From Bigelowiella natans CCMP2755 (taxonomy: Eukaryota > Cercozoa > Chlorarachniophyceae), in the NCBI GenBank assembly GCA_000320545.1, contig ADNK01001322.1:1-64000 (forward strand): DNA of 64,000 nt, written 5' to 3'. The position numbers and the translations under genes are program-made. The notes beneath the pieces are model-generated. The model had not been told where the DNA came from, did not search any database, and saw only the letters and a program-made list of their open reading frames with translations. This document shows, one piece after another, positions 35,861 through 48,529 of the stretch (the first letter of the stretch is position 1; each line of letters begins with the position of its first letter).

Positions 35861-36584
35861 AATTGAAACAATCATCCCACTGATGCCTGAACGACTCCAG
35901 GACAAGAAGTAGTAAACATGGTCACGCATTCGCCAAAGCGATGCTGTACGTGATAATCAGTAGACGAATATACAGTCGGGTTATCATGCTATTACACTAC
36001 TGTACGCGGTTAGACAGACGCGAGCAATCATGCGCGACAGTGATTAGGGCTACTGACATAGACTGTTATCATTATTGTGTGCGAGGCAACTTGCCGCCAA
36101 GTTTGCAACAACATAGCTTATTGCTGCTTTGCATAGCTTTCAGTCGGACAGACGTAGTCGTGCACGTATGTATATGCATATAACATGCAGCAAGGGCCCC
36201 CATGTACATAGAACTACAGATTCACATACAGTCTATAGTTGTTATTCGCATTATTGCGCATCCATCGTATAATCGTATAATCGACAGTAATATAGAGTAC
36301 AATCAGTGCTATAGTGCACACAGACGCAGATCGAATCGATGCCTCATTCTAGTATACTAGCATTGTATGGTGTTTGCGTAAGCGCTCTGACTCGATCGTG
36401 CTACTAACACTGGCTAGCTGATGATACGGCACTATGTATGCAGCTTGCTCGTCAGATGCTATTGCTGACAAGGCAACGCTGCTTATTAATGGCATGGCCT
36501 GTGCTGCCCTGTGTGGCGTGCACGTTGTATACATACCAACAGCAGCTCTATATCATTCATTACTATCATATCGATATGCCATCA
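35861..36584. other. Intergenic region between convergent MYG1 and FOXRED1
   Basis: About 720 bp without splice-supported exons. Mixed TA-rich and CTAG-containing sequence; it must contain both 3' ends. Confidence 0.5.
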
Positions 36585-37052
36585 TTAGTAACACACCGCT
36601 TCTGTAAAGGGCACGTTCTGCAGAACTCGATTGTAGCCGAATGACGAAAGATCAACTGTACTATATCTTCCGTCCAATATTAGTTCTGATATCGCACGTC
36701 CCACAGGCTGTATATTGTCCAAAATAATATAGAACGAAAGCAAAGAGCGAGAGTGTTTGTATGTGGGTTAGCTATACATGTTGGAAGTAAGTCATCCACA
36801 TAAACGATGTACGACAACTCATGGTAGCGGTGTTCCTCGTAGTGTATGCTGCTACACTGGCATTGTTAGTTGAGGTCTTAAAAAGAATAAATTACCGGAC
36901 AGTGCTGGATTCCGTGGCCACTGAAACCAGCAGCAAAGTATAAGCGTGATCCTTCCTGATACTCTCCAATTATAGCATTCTCGTCGAATTTGTTAAAATC
37001 GTAGAACCCATGCCAACCACCCTGCACCCTACTCACAATATTACGCATACAA

Positions 37053-37103
<51 letters not shown>

Positions 37104-37694
37104 CACACACATACACACACAATGTATATATTCACAACAGCTTCAACTCGTCCTTGTAAAGTAGGAAGAGACATTAGAGGCTACCGCACGTGTGAAGTGA
37201 GACAAACAGACAGAGAAGGGGAGAAGGGGGGGGGGGGGGAGAGAGCGCACGTTGACAACTTGCCTTAGATTCTCAAACGCTGGAACTCTGTTTGCTAGCG
37301 GTTCCCACATGTGTTCTTCAAAAAATGCTGTGTCATTGACACCCCCCCCCTCAAGTTCTTCTGCAACTCCCTCACAATCCTGGGAGTATGAAAATTATAT
37401 CTTATATTGGACATATATGCTGTTGTTGTTGTTGTTGATGATGATGATGATGATGATAATGATGATAAGTTTATGATTGCTACGGTGGTGGAGATGGGAA
37501 AATAGTTATCAAAAGAAAAGAAAAGTAGAAAAAACAACAACTATGACACGCTCAAACAGGAGCTTCAATACTTCTATACTATCAGCATCGGTATCGTCGT
37601 TGTCCACAAGAAGAATGATTGCTTACTCACCGGATCTTCACCCACCGCCATTCCAGTCACGAATAGCCCTGTTTGTGTATGTGTTTGTGTTTCC

Positions 37695-37731
<37 letters not shown>

Positions 37732-38237
37732 AGGCTTTGCAATTGATTGTTTTTAGTTCATGAAGCATTATAAGCATTACTTCCTAATGCAAACACACAC
37801 TCAAGCTTCCTCCCCCCCCCGTAATAATATCGGCTTCTCTGTCGCTGCTAATAATACTGTTACCTGCTTCTGGAGCGCCCTCACGTCGGAACCACAGTCC
37901 GCTCGGGTCAAACACCTGCCAAGCCAATCAAAAGCATGGTGAATGGTGGCGTGAGAATCACATGGCCACTGGAATTGCAGTCGTAACACATAAAAGAAAC
38001 AATGAGCGACAAAAACAGTAATAACAATAGTAATGAATCATAAACCGTTGCTTCTTCTACTACTATTACTACAACAACAACAACTACTACTACTACTGCT
38101 ACTACATAGCCACTAACCATAGGAACTCCTTCGCCTTGTGAAACCTCTGCTTCAGGGCAATGAAATACAAATACTCGTCGCAGCCTTGGAACTATTGGTA
38201 CTCCTGGTATTCCCTAAGGTAGTTCGTATCAAAGGAC

Positions 38238-38274
<37 letters not shown>

Positions 38275-40513
38275 GACTTCTACTGAGCAATCCCCAACCT
38301 ACTACTAATAACTACTACTGCTATTACTACTACTATAACTACTACTCCTACTACTACTACTACTACTACTAACTTCTCAGGAACACACAAATCCACCATG
38401 AATACACTACTTCACTACTCCTACCGCCATCTCTGCAATTTGTGCTGCCCAGCAGCCCCCAGTATTCACAAGAGCACCTGCTCCAATCACAGTGCTGCTA
38501 CTGCTACTACCACTGCTACCACTGCTGCTGCTGCTGCTAGTAGTCGATGTTGTTGGCTCCGTGCTGTCCACGCGCACAGACGATATCTTATTGCCTTCTC
38601 CTCCTCGAGAAATCGTCGAAACAGTTCCTTGCATATATAAGGCCCCAAGAGCAATAGCGTGCTTTTTGAACCACATCATCATGGAGTAAGGGTCAAACCA
38701 GCCTTCATTCTCATATCCCCAAGACCCCACAGCCAATCCGCGCGTATTCAGCCACGGAAACTGTCGTATTGTATAATTGATGCCCAACATGAGGGAGAAG
38801 GGGGAGGAAGGAGAGAAGGATTAGGAGTATAAAATAAGAGTAGGGAGAGAAAGAGGAGACAAGACGAACAGCAAGATAGATATAAAGCAAGCAAGGTGTG
38901 GTGGCTCAAAACACCTTCTGCCTCATTTCGTCAGTGGGGAGCATCTTCACCTAAATCAGTGCCGATGACAATGAATAGTGAGGCATTAGTTGGATCAAAT
39001 GAGGTTGTACTGCTGCACGAGTAGTCACACGTTAGCCACTCGCAATCGTCCGACCTCCCTCCCTCCCCAAATCTTGAATATTCAGCATGATAGTTTTCAC
39101 TTTCTCTGTTCTGTTTTAGATGATTCTAGCAGCTAGAGCAGTAACAACCATAGCAACCATGATGTTGCTGTACTGTGCAATGGCTACAGATATTATTAAA
39201 TTGAGAACTGATCACACCGCCATCACCGCTACTACTTAGTACCTACCTTGGCATTTTGCTGGCGTTGAATAATGTGGTTGGCTTGTAACGCTGTTCTGGA
39301 TTTCTCAGTTCCTAACACTAAGTATCCTGCACCGGCACACCATTAGGAAGCAAAGTTGACAACAAATGCGTGAGTTGATAATGAAGATCCAACTACACAT
39401 ATACTCACCATCAGTTATTCATTTACAAAGTGGCAGCAGATGATGGATGAATCATGGAGAAAGGGTTAGTTCAAGGCATTGGCTTTGTTGGAAGGATTAC
39501 GAATACTGACCTCCCTCCTCAAAATGGATCGGTTCTGCAACGTCTGGATCAAATTCGTGCTGCGATTCCTGCAGCAATCAATAAATTAGTAGTGATACAT
39601 CTGATACTTACTCTTACAAAATCAATATAGATCATTTGAACCATGTAATATGGATTAAATTCTAATAGTGAACAATATTACAGCTTTCAATGTAACATGG
39701 TGAATGATCCTCTTTTCTACTACGACGACGACGATGACAACGGACCAACCTTAAGGAATTTAGCGGTCATCATAGACATGCGCGTGTTCTCCGAAATACT
39801 ATTAACAAAGGATTTATAGTAATGTCAATCTAAGATTGCCTCTTCGATTACCCCCCATCCCAGTTATCAGAAGCAACTGGCTAGAGCGCATAACGAAATA
39901 GAAAGGAAAGGTTGCGGCACTCCTACATATCCCGAGAAATGGTCAACACGAGCACCCCACCAATCCAGGCTAGGTCTTCGAAATACCTAAATTGCTGCCT
40001 TATAGATCCAACAGAAAGCGGTGATGAGGCGATTTTATACCTACAAAACATCGTCATCATCATCATCATTACCATCATCATTGTCTCCTCACATCGGTCA
40101 ATGTGACAGTCAAAATTTGTAAGTTTGGATTTATGGCGGACAAGATTCGATGGTGTAGGCCATATGATAGTTAAAATTAAATATTAGGATCCATTTTAAT
40201 CAGGATGCTTGTTTTATCACGTTGGGTCCTTCTCCACTACGCAGACTTTAAGAGTTGGATCCGCCTTGAGCAAATGGAAGGCAACACTCGAGCCCATGGC
40301 ACCGCCCCCCGCAACAACCACATCGAAAGATTTTGAGGAGGATGCAGTCACTAGTGATCGCGATGCGAAGGCTGTTTTCCCAACCTTTGACAGCAATTTC
40401 GCAGTGGTGGTAATGGTTGTTTGGCCACGAAGGCTGAGGGGGATTCGGGCAGGCATTGAAGCCGAGAGGTTCCGAGAGATACAATGCCCAACGCTCAATG
40501 GCGCTTTATGCAC
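36585..40513 (-). CDS. FOXRED1: FOXRED1-type FAD-dependent oxidoreductase (complex I assembly)
   Basis: Thirteen exons in consistent phase: 40221-40513, 39987-40040, 39750-39798, 39511-39568, 39247-39326, 38915-38950, 38425-38760, 38118-38213, 37864-37915, 37631-37668, 37264-37379, 36896-37028 and 36585-36707, giving 487 aa. An Arg/Ser-rich mitochondrial presequence is followed by DVVVAGGGAMGSSVAFHLL (FAD-binding GxGxxG, residues 69-74). The DAO domain has LSVGSIRQQF, FPWLNTRGLAVGSWGYENEG, WFRREGAP and FYDFNKFDENAIIG. FAAGFSGHGIQH leads to the C-terminal PVGRAISELILDG. FOXRED1 is a mitochondrial factor for complex I assembly. The intron between 37264 and 37028 appears to use a GC donor. A Ser-rich insert (about 25 residues) sits in the 38425-38760 exon. 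Confidence 0.94.
37057..37120 (+). repeat. (CA)n microsatellite in FOXRED1 intron
   Basis: Within the intron that appears to use a GC donor. Confidence 0.95.
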
Positions 40514-41110
40514 TGCGACATGCCATTTGAGACATTCTTCAGCTTAAGATGGCACCGCAACGTGTCGGTCTGTTTTGGGGGAAAAGGCACCGAAAATCAT
40601 CCAGAGAGTAGGCAGTTGCCCAGCTCGAGCAGGCACACGGAGTGAGGAATTCAGTTTTTTTTCAGGAATTTTCACAGGAATAATGCTAGTATGATGACAA
40701 TTTGTCGCAGACCGAAAGTGGCTTGCATTTTCTTCTCATCGATGCTGTGTGAAAGTATGAAATACAGTGCAATTTGAAAATAATTGCTGGTAGCTTTTAA
40801 ACATCACAGAAATTCTTTGGTCGCGAGACTCGATTCGGCTAAAACGGAATGGGTCAGGTATGTTACGACATTAACAAACGGACATTAGAATAGATAAGTG
40901 GCCTTTCCATCCAGAAGAAACGCTGCCGAATGTTTCCAAAAAAACAACTGCAAAGAAGAGGGCCGTTAGTTGCTCACCTTGCTCGATCGGCCGAACCAAT
41001 TCGAAATTCTATCACCTTCTCTGGCTCGTGCCCTTGAATCCACAGGAAGCCAGTAGGCCCCTACGTCCTGGCCGAGCGCTGGGTATTGCTACGGCTAGAG
41101 AACATTGGAT
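40514..41110. other. Intergenic region between divergent genes
   Basis: Likely promoter region for FOXRED1 (-) and the downstream plus-strand gene. ATG-GGT-CAG followed by a GTATGT donor at 40849-40857, and an AG-bounded stretch from 40915, could be an upstream exon pair of the next gene, but the frames do not reach its long open frame. Confidence 0.35.
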
Positions 41111-41722
41111 ATGTCCAGCATGCCCCGCGCCCCGACAATTGGCGGGAGGAAAGACAGTTCGTTACCCACTCTTGATCCCGCCCCTCTTAAGCTTGCCCGA
41201 AGCGTGAACAACACCCCGTCTCTCAAATTGCCAGAAGTCAAATCATTTAAAGTTTTTCAGCGGTCTTCGGCACAGCAACATCTCAAATCGAGACGGCTGG
41301 AACCTGATATTCCGAAAGACTACAACCTAAAAGACACTAGTGCTAGCCTGTCTCTGAATTCAGGGGTGGTAGATTCAAGCAGATCCAGTTTAGTAAATGA
41401 AAAGAAAGACAGTTCGGACTTCAAATCTAGGATAAGGAAAACTGGCAGCTCCTTAACTATCCTTTCATTCATGCGAAAGCGTACCTTCAATTACGCTTCT
41501 ACGCATAAATCTATTGACAGGCATGCCCACCATCGACAGGCACATAACAAAAAGGCTCGCAGAAGTCTAACCATGGCCAGCCCCCAGGCTTTACTTTCTT
41601 ATCCTCCTGATGTGACTCCCACAGTAGATTTCTCCGCTCCAATCGACGCAAGTATTAAATCTAGTTCTCTCGATTTGTCCCGACGGTCCGAGGATATATC
41701 TCTCAGTGATATTAGTTTATAA
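41111..41722 (+). CDS. Unknown Ser/Lys-rich basic protein, single exon
   Basis: An open frame of 203 aa starting MSSMPRAPTIGGRKDSSLP. It is basic and Ser-rich (KSRIRKTGSS, a cluster of His around residues 139-145, DLSRRSEDISLSDISL at the end) with no recognised domain, signal peptide or membrane segment; it looks largely disordered. Codon composition is not repetitive, which supports coding. The true start is uncertain: an upstream spliced exon is possible, and a different frame reading GPYVLAERWVLLRLENIGY crosses the ATG region. Confidence 0.45.
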   Translation: MSSMPRAPTIGGRKDSSLPTLDPAPLKLARSVNNTPSLKLPEVKSFKVFQRSSAQQHLKSRRLEPDIPKDYNLKDTSASLSLNSGVVDSSRSSLVNEKKDSSDFKSRIRKTGSSLTILSFMRKRTFNYASTHKSIDRHAHHRQAHNKKARRSLTMASPQALLSYPPDVTPTVDFSAPIDASIKSSSLDLSRRSEDISLSDISL

Positions 41723-43372
41723 GTGACAAAGTCAGACTTGCTTGCAGTATCTTAAAATCTACAACAATCACCTGTTAATTAAGCGTCGCTATCTTTTTCA
41801 ATAGCACTAATGCTGGTAGCAACAGCAGTAGTGGTAGCTATCACAGTAGGTGGAGCAAGATAAAAAGGAGCTCTCAGCCGCTAAGAAGTTATTAAGACTA
41901 CTGTCGGCACAATGAAAACTAACTCCATGGAGTTGAGTCCCCCTCGAAAATGAATAAGCTTGATGATCATGAAAATGATAAGAATGAGTCTTCGAAAATC
42001 GTCGATCCTATGCTGTATGGAGCATGTGCTAAGTAATTTTTTATTGATGCAGCCACAGTGCCTAAAGTGTTTTAGCTTGCATATACAAAAACTAAAATAT
42101 GCGCTATGTGCGTATATGTTATCTTGACGCTACGATAGATGTGCGTTAGAATGGCTATTTCGTTCGCTCGCTAGCATAGCGATAGGTCTCTCGCATGTAC
42201 TGCGCACTATACGTGCACCGCCGCCAGTATGACACAGCAGATGATACGACGAAATGAACTGTACGTTGCACGCGCACGCTGCCGGAATGATGTCAGCCAT
42301 ATGGCATGTGGCTGACATTTTTGTGTGTCCAACTATACAACACATGCTCTATAATGCTCTACATGCACACATTGTAGTGCTGTGTCAGCTTGTGTATGTC
42401 ATCACCTGTACCATGCACAGCATGACGCACATACAGACAGACTCTGCGCTAGTCTGCACCACTTCTATGCGATCTAGATTTTGCGTACCGGCGCGCCTCC
42501 GCTGTAGCAGTTATTGTTAGGTTACACAGCAGTTGTACGTGGTCGTACGCTACATGCATGCATGACAGTACATCCTGCACAGCTAGCTCTAGACATGTAT
42601 GCCTATCTAGAGATGCATCTATGTGCTTTCTTGTGAACTAGCCATAGTGAATGCTAGAATGCATGCGCGCGCAGCTAGCTAGTAGCTAGCTGCTAGCACT
42701 AGAGCAGCTAGCACATGCAACGTACCATGTAGCACAGAAACAAATTTGCACAAATCATGCAGGCATACACACCTGTGCAATAGCCGCAGCCCCGCATTGC
42801 TAGATTGCTCGATTACTTATTAGACACAGCATATGTACATGAGGGTGACTGAAGCCGCTGCATTGCATAGTATAATAGCCACGTACATGTTAATTAGGAT
42901 GACAATTGAAGAAATAGGATGACAATTGAAGAAATTTAGACATTTCTTTACATCCGTCTTATCTAGTTATGAGGGTGACTGGCCATTGGTATATTGGGAA
43001 AATTAATTTATTCATGCATCCGTCTCACTATATAGGGCTAGAGGGCCTTACTATAACTAGCTTGGCCGAGCAAAAATTCGATTTTACATTGCGATAGATA
43101 TAGTTGTTTTGCGAACGCGCACCAGCAGCGAGATACGATCGATTGACTAAGCACTGCAATTTGTTCGCGCATGATTATTTCTATTGTGCGACTATATTGT
43201 GCGACTATACACACACTCTGTGACAAGGAAGCACACATAGTTCGTAGGGGAGTTGCGACGCTGATGAGTTGCGATACTAAATTTAAGTTTGTTATCATGC
43301 TAATGTTCCACGTACTCACATCGCATTGGGATCAGAGTTCATCATTACTTCGATAATTTGACGCTTTGGAGC
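41723..43372. other. Long intergenic region dominated by palindrome-rich DNA
   Basis: Between the convergent 203-aa gene (+) and SKP1 (-). From about 42.05 to 42.9 kb it is rich in CTAG, GCATGC, GCGCGC and GCTAGC words. At 42897-42936 a roughly 20-bp unit (GGATGACAATTGAAGAAAT) occurs twice in tandem. No gene seen. Confidence 0.55.
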
Positions 43373-44256
43373 TCAGGATTCTTCTGCCCATTTGTTCTCT
43401 GCGCGAACAGCTTCTTCCTCCTCTGAAAATTACTCTGTAAGGATATGACTTTTTATTCATGAATGAAAGCTGACCTGGTGTGAAATCATTTTGGATGTGG
43501 AATAACTTTCTGATTTGCTCCGGAGTTTTACCTGAGTACCGCATTAGGTGTGTTTAAAATAAAAATTACATTTTTTCGAGAACAATTTTCCGACCTTTGA
43601 TCATACTAGCAACTTTAGCGCACGTCAATTCAAGTAGGGGTTTAATATCCATGTAATTTGCAGCCTGTGAAAATACAATAATTAGAATAGAGAAGGCGAG
43701 AAAACATTGAGAAGCTACCAGAATTAGCTCGAAGAGTACATCTTGGGGGACATCAACAAAGTGGGCATCCCACTCGGTGGTGACGTCGGACATATTTGCG
43801 GATTTCAGGGGTTTCTCAATTTCTTTTGGAGCAGTGTCTGTGTGGTATTGCATGTAAGCAATAACTTTGCGAAGAATAGATCCTTTGACATTTGGAAGGG
43901 GAATTTCTGTTGATTCCTTATCTGCAAGGTATCAGATTATTGTTGTTAGAGCATCGCAATCGCGGAATTAATGGTGAGAGATAGTGCCATATCCCACCCA
44001 CTTTGAACATGCTGAGTTTTTAACAAATATGCGCAGAAATTTGTAGACATATTTCTTAAATCATCGTCGCACCTCCTTCTACGACAGTCTTCACTAAGGT
44101 GGACATAATGGCTGTCTTCTTCTGAACTGGATATCCCTTGCATCCTTTGTCCTGTGACTTGAGAATGAGTTTATCATCTTCAATCTCGTCATCAAGCCCA
44201 AGGGGTTCCTGTTTTGTATCCTTGTCTTCTTTCTTAAAGTGCTTAGAGTCTTCCAT
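43373..44256 (-). CDS. SKP1: SKP1, SCF ubiquitin ligase adaptor
   Basis: Exons 44073-44256, 43719-43921, 43595-43664, 43475-43531 and 43373-43422 join in phase to 187 aa. The BTB/POZ-like part reads LILKSQDKG...IPLPNVKGSILRKVIAYM, then [33 protein letters not shown]. The C-terminal SKP1 dimerisation and F-box binding region reads [27 protein letters not shown] and ends ENKWAEES. SKP1 links F-box proteins to cullin 1. Compared with typical SKP1 it has an acidic/basic N-terminal extension of about 28 residues before the usual start (KLILKS). The 3' end of the neighbouring same-strand gene is only about 100 bp upstream. Confidence 0.94.
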
Positions 44257-44355
44257 GGGTTGTGGTGGGCTGCGTAAAGATCAAGCGGGGTCCTCAACCT
44301 TTCACTAACTGCTTTCAGATTAATTCTCCACGCAAGGGCGAGAGGTTGACACACA

Positions 44356-45735
44356 TTATACGAAAAAAGCCCATAATAATTGTCGTCTATATTTCGAAGA
44401 CATAAAATCTAGACGAATTTTGGTACGACCGAAAGACTGCGCTGTTTATTATTGCTGAACCTATGTGGGCATTTTCAACTCACAGATTGTGCCTGGCTTA
44501 ATTTGAAGCCCTCATTAATGTTGGACGACAGAATCAAATGGAGAAGATCTGAAGAATATAGCCAATTTTTTCCAAAGTCAGCTGACAATTTTCTTCGTAA
44601 GAATCTGAAACTTCCAAAGCCTGCCAATACAAAGAGTTTTCTGGAAGGTATTTGAAAGATGATATATCAAAACTATAGTATGTACATAGATTACGACATC
44701 GAATGATATCGATTTATGTACATGTGTTGGTACCATTTCTGTGATGAATGACGACAATAGAATCTGATAATTTTACATTGCGTCGAAGTTTACTTTTCGC
44801 TTCATTTTCCTGGGCTTGCAGGAGATTTTGGGTATTTAATGTGCCTTGGTGAGGGATTTCAAATAATTTGGCGCATTTTGAAGAAAGTTCCGAAACAGAG
44901 CGCATAATTTGCTCCTAGTCTTTCTCAGAGTCACCGAAAACCGCAACAAGGTAGGCAATCACATGGCAGCTTCGACACCGACAGAACATCTTATTTTCGA
45001 TGCGGAATTTTAGTCCAACTAGCCAGTTCTTGAAACCTAGCCGGTTAAAAATGTGTTGACATTTTATCCTAAATAATAGTACGAATAACAAAATAAACCA
45101 ACAACTACAAACAACTACCAACAACTACGACTACCGTTCGGTATACTCGTACCTCGGTTGGGACGGAACCACGATGGCTGATGATTGCCAGAACGACGAC
45201 GTATTTAACATCAGCATCAGCATTCCTTTCAAGAGATAGCGTGGTAACTCATGCATTTGTTTCCTACATTTTCCAGAATGACAACGATACACCCAGGGCT
45301 GGTTAGCTTTGCACAATGCACAATGAAAACGATGTCGACAAGTAAACGCACGAATGCTTTCGTTTTCAATGCACATTTAGTTGATATCTTCAAAGTCATC
45401 TCCAAAAATTGTCGTACCTGTACACGCATAGATCATTCCCAACCCGCATCGTCTTCAATGAAGGTCTCAGCTCTCGGCAAGGTGACAACTCGTAGCTTTG
45501 TGCTCATGTGCAATTTGAGGTCCAATTTGTGTTTTTTGATCATCCATTTGTTACCTCGACACGTAACTTTCAAAATGGGAGAAACGGGATAGATCCTCCT
45601 CATCCTCACCTTGCGGGAAAAAGTCAAGTGTTTTTCATGGAAACATCCGAAGCGCAGAATGCATGTGCGAAGACAAGGATGACATTGTGCAAGATTCGCA
45701 TTTTGACATGAGGAGCATTCAACAGCAACTGCACT
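44356..45735 (-). CDS. Cys/His-rich protein, possibly DC1/C1-like, partial model
   Basis: Two adjoining exons are well supported: 44734-44914 (EQIMRSVSELSSKCAKLFE...VIHHRNG) and 44484-44620 (FGSFRFLRRKLSADFGKNW...). They join in phase, and a short last exon ending WAFFV stops at 44356. Upstream, minus-strand frames bounded by splice-like sites encode Cys/His clusters: CHPCLRTC...CFHEKHLTF (about 45.63-45.73 kb), CGLGMIYACTG, FTCRHRFHCALCK...YRCHSGKCRKQMHE (about 45.23-45.35 kb) and FCRCRSCH (about 44.97 kb). The spacing HxxHLTF...Cx2C...WxYxC resembles plant DC1 zinc-binding domains. I could not connect all the pieces, and the 5' end is open. The 44.5-44.9 kb part is not recognised. Confidence 0.4.
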
Positions 45736-46013
45736 TCAAATTGATGCCCAAAGTTCAAGACAACGATGACAAAAGAAAAGGCAATGTCTCGATAGATGGA
45801 CAGTCTTGTTCGGCCAAACCAATGCAAAGTGCAGCCGAAGAGAGAAAAATGGACAGAAGTGATGAAGTGAAGGAAGTCGATGCCTTCAACTTTTTGGCCA
45901 TGTTTCTTTCGGAGCGTTCATCAACAGCACATGAAGAAACTCCTGGAGTGTTGGAAGTCAGTGAAAGGTCGATGAAAATCATGGACAATTTGATTGGCGC
46001 ATTTGGAACCTGA

Positions 46014-47282
46014 GACTGGCCACTTGTTCGTTTGTTCCATGTGCCACTGTCTGTCGGTGGTGAACACTGTGTCCACATTACGTTTTGTCCACCATGCAAC
46101 TTGCGCAAGCTGCACACAGTGTGCACAGCTAGATGGCAGCGTGCATGGACTCGATGCTGAGCCATGTTGGCGCGTTGTCATTGCCAATGCACATGGTGCG
46201 TCACAGCCGCAGCACAGCAGCAGCAGTGCGTGACAGGACACAATGTCCACATGACAGGCCGCGCACACATGCAACAAAGGTCACAGAGCTAGAGAGAGGC
46301 ATTCATGTGCGACGCATGAGACGTGCGTGCTAGCGTGTGTGCCACGTGCATCTCTGGACCTGCTGGCCTGTCCCTGCTAGCCTGGCTGTCCAGCTAGCAC
46401 AACTGTGCCATGTGTCCGCCCGGTGCACCTCTGGATCTCTGGATCACAATCTGGCAGCCCGGCATCGCATCGCATGTGGCTGGGCGTGCGTGGCGCAGGG
46501 GCTGCCTGTGGCCTTGATTGGGCACTTGCTAGCTTGGCCGGCGGCGCACGCGCGATGGCACGTCTCTGGGTCCAGACGTGAGAGGCGAGGCCAGGGGTGT
46601 GGCACGTGTGGCACGGCTGCACAGCAGCATTTTGGTGTTGCGCCACGCCAGCACGCCTTTGCACAACAACCTCGTGAGCCAGCAACAAGTGGCGAAGAAA
46701 AAGAAGCAAAAGTGGGTCACTCAACACAACACGCTGCACTTTTCTGGTTTTGTCCCTCGCAGCTTGCTGGCTTGTTCCGATCCGCCACTTCACCAAATTT
46801 TCAAATTCTTCAGAACGAATGAGGTTGCGAATGTGGTGCATCGTGTCTCTTTCCAGTCGTCCCGCTTTCACTTGGAGCTCAGAGCACTGAAAAGGAAGCA
46901 TGGAAGTGATTTCGTTGGAGCGCCAAAAAGCGGTCGAAGGGATCGTGAGACACAGTGACTCGTCTGTGTCCTCCCCCGAAAACAACTGGAGTACCAAGAA
47001 AAGTTGAGGATGATTGGACTGTGTTGACTCCCTGTGCAAGAGTCAACTTTCAAGATTCGTGTTCATTTGGCACAGCTGGCCTGCCGAGGTGTGTGTTGAT
47101 GGTGTTGCGACATGGAAGGAGCAACGGTTTCAGGTATCAGAATCCGAAGCAAACACTAAGATACCAAAAGATGTCTTGAGAAAGAGACATGCGACTAATC
47201 ATAGATAGCATTTATTGGCATAAAAAGGACCATAATCTGACCCACATCTATCAAAATAATCTGAATTCCATTTGGACAAGAA
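46014..47282. other. GC-rich intergenic region, no gene supported
   Basis: Higher GC than the surroundings, with many CTAG and TGGC words. Long open frames overlap on both strands between 46.3 and 47.0 kb, but they lack splice sites, domain similarity or a consistent coding pattern. Probably 5' flank of the phosphatase gene plus non-coding DNA. Confidence 0.5.
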
Positions 47283-48485
47283 ATGACCGCTCGCCTTCTC
47301 TTCGTGGCGGTCACCGTCCTGGCCGTCTCCTGCGTAAGCCTGAAGGTCAAAGACGGGAGGACGCTGCTAGGTTGCACCGTTTGCAAGGGTGTAGCTGCTG
47401 GCCTGGACAAGTTTGCTGCAAATGAATCCAGGGTCTCTAATGTTTGTTACATCGCCATTTGGACCACCCTGTGTCTTACCTAGCCCTTTCTCGTATGTAC
47501 GTACACAGGTGGAAGCTGTGATTGAGAAATGGCAACAAGGCTGCCATCATAAGTTTCCAGAGCACCCCAAGTTGTGCGACTCACTCGTGAAATCAACGGT
47601 GAACACACTGCCATGGATTCACAAGCAGCTCACAACCTTGGCCTGGGAAATCCCAGAGGTAATAATAGCACTTCCTTATTCTGCCTCAACATGATTTATT
47701 CACTTACTTGGATAATGGTCGAAGGCTTTCTGCTCCGTTTTCATCCCAGCTTGCAGTATCGAGTGCTGCCAGACAGAATATGAACCAGAGCAACTGCGCC
47801 TCTCATTCACGGAGCAGGGCTTAGATACGATGAGAGTCTCTTGGTAGTACGCAAAACACAGAACTTTCTTGAAATAAGCGACAATTTTGAAATTGTACGT
47901 TTATATTTTGTTCGTCGTTTATCTAGGTCAACCCTGTTGGCTACCCCGACTTCAAGCGTAGAATGGTGGCCTGCTGCTGCTGGGCCCAAACCGCCATTAA
48001 AGGTCACAGCACGAGGATCTAACCACACCTATACGACCGGGGGCTGGAGAGGACAGGTACAGCGATCTCGTGCATATTTTAAAGAAACTTTCCGCTCATA
48101 TGGGAAATGCTCTTAAAAAACATTCCGCTCAATTTGGATATGCGTTTATACGCAGATCCACACGGCGGTGATGACAAATCTGGCCTCTAATACGACGTAT
48201 TCGTACCGTGTCGGCGATAACGTAACCGGATGGAGTGATGTACAGATGTTTCGCACTTTACCAAAAGACGTGGGAAGAGGCAAAGAGAGACCCCTTCGAA
48301 TCGCGCAGGTAGGAGACATGGGTTACGGGAACAAGTCGGACTCCACTATCAAAGAGCTCACACGCTTGGCGAGAAATGGCTTAATCGATGCGGTACTTAT
48401 TCACTAATATTTCGGGAGTCTTGATTACAGTGAGACCGTATTTTCTTGATGAGCAAGCCAGGCGTTACTTCAAAATATGTCGGAA

Positions 48486-48529
<44 letters not shown>

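Noticed and set aside
38239-38271. Evenly spaced ATC repeats that could suggest an array
   Set aside because: Simple triplet microsatellite; no spacers, so not a CRISPR array.
46377-47039. 220-aa minus-strand open frame
   Set aside because: Overlaps equally long frames on the plus strand in GC-rich DNA, with no domain and no splice support; probably chance.
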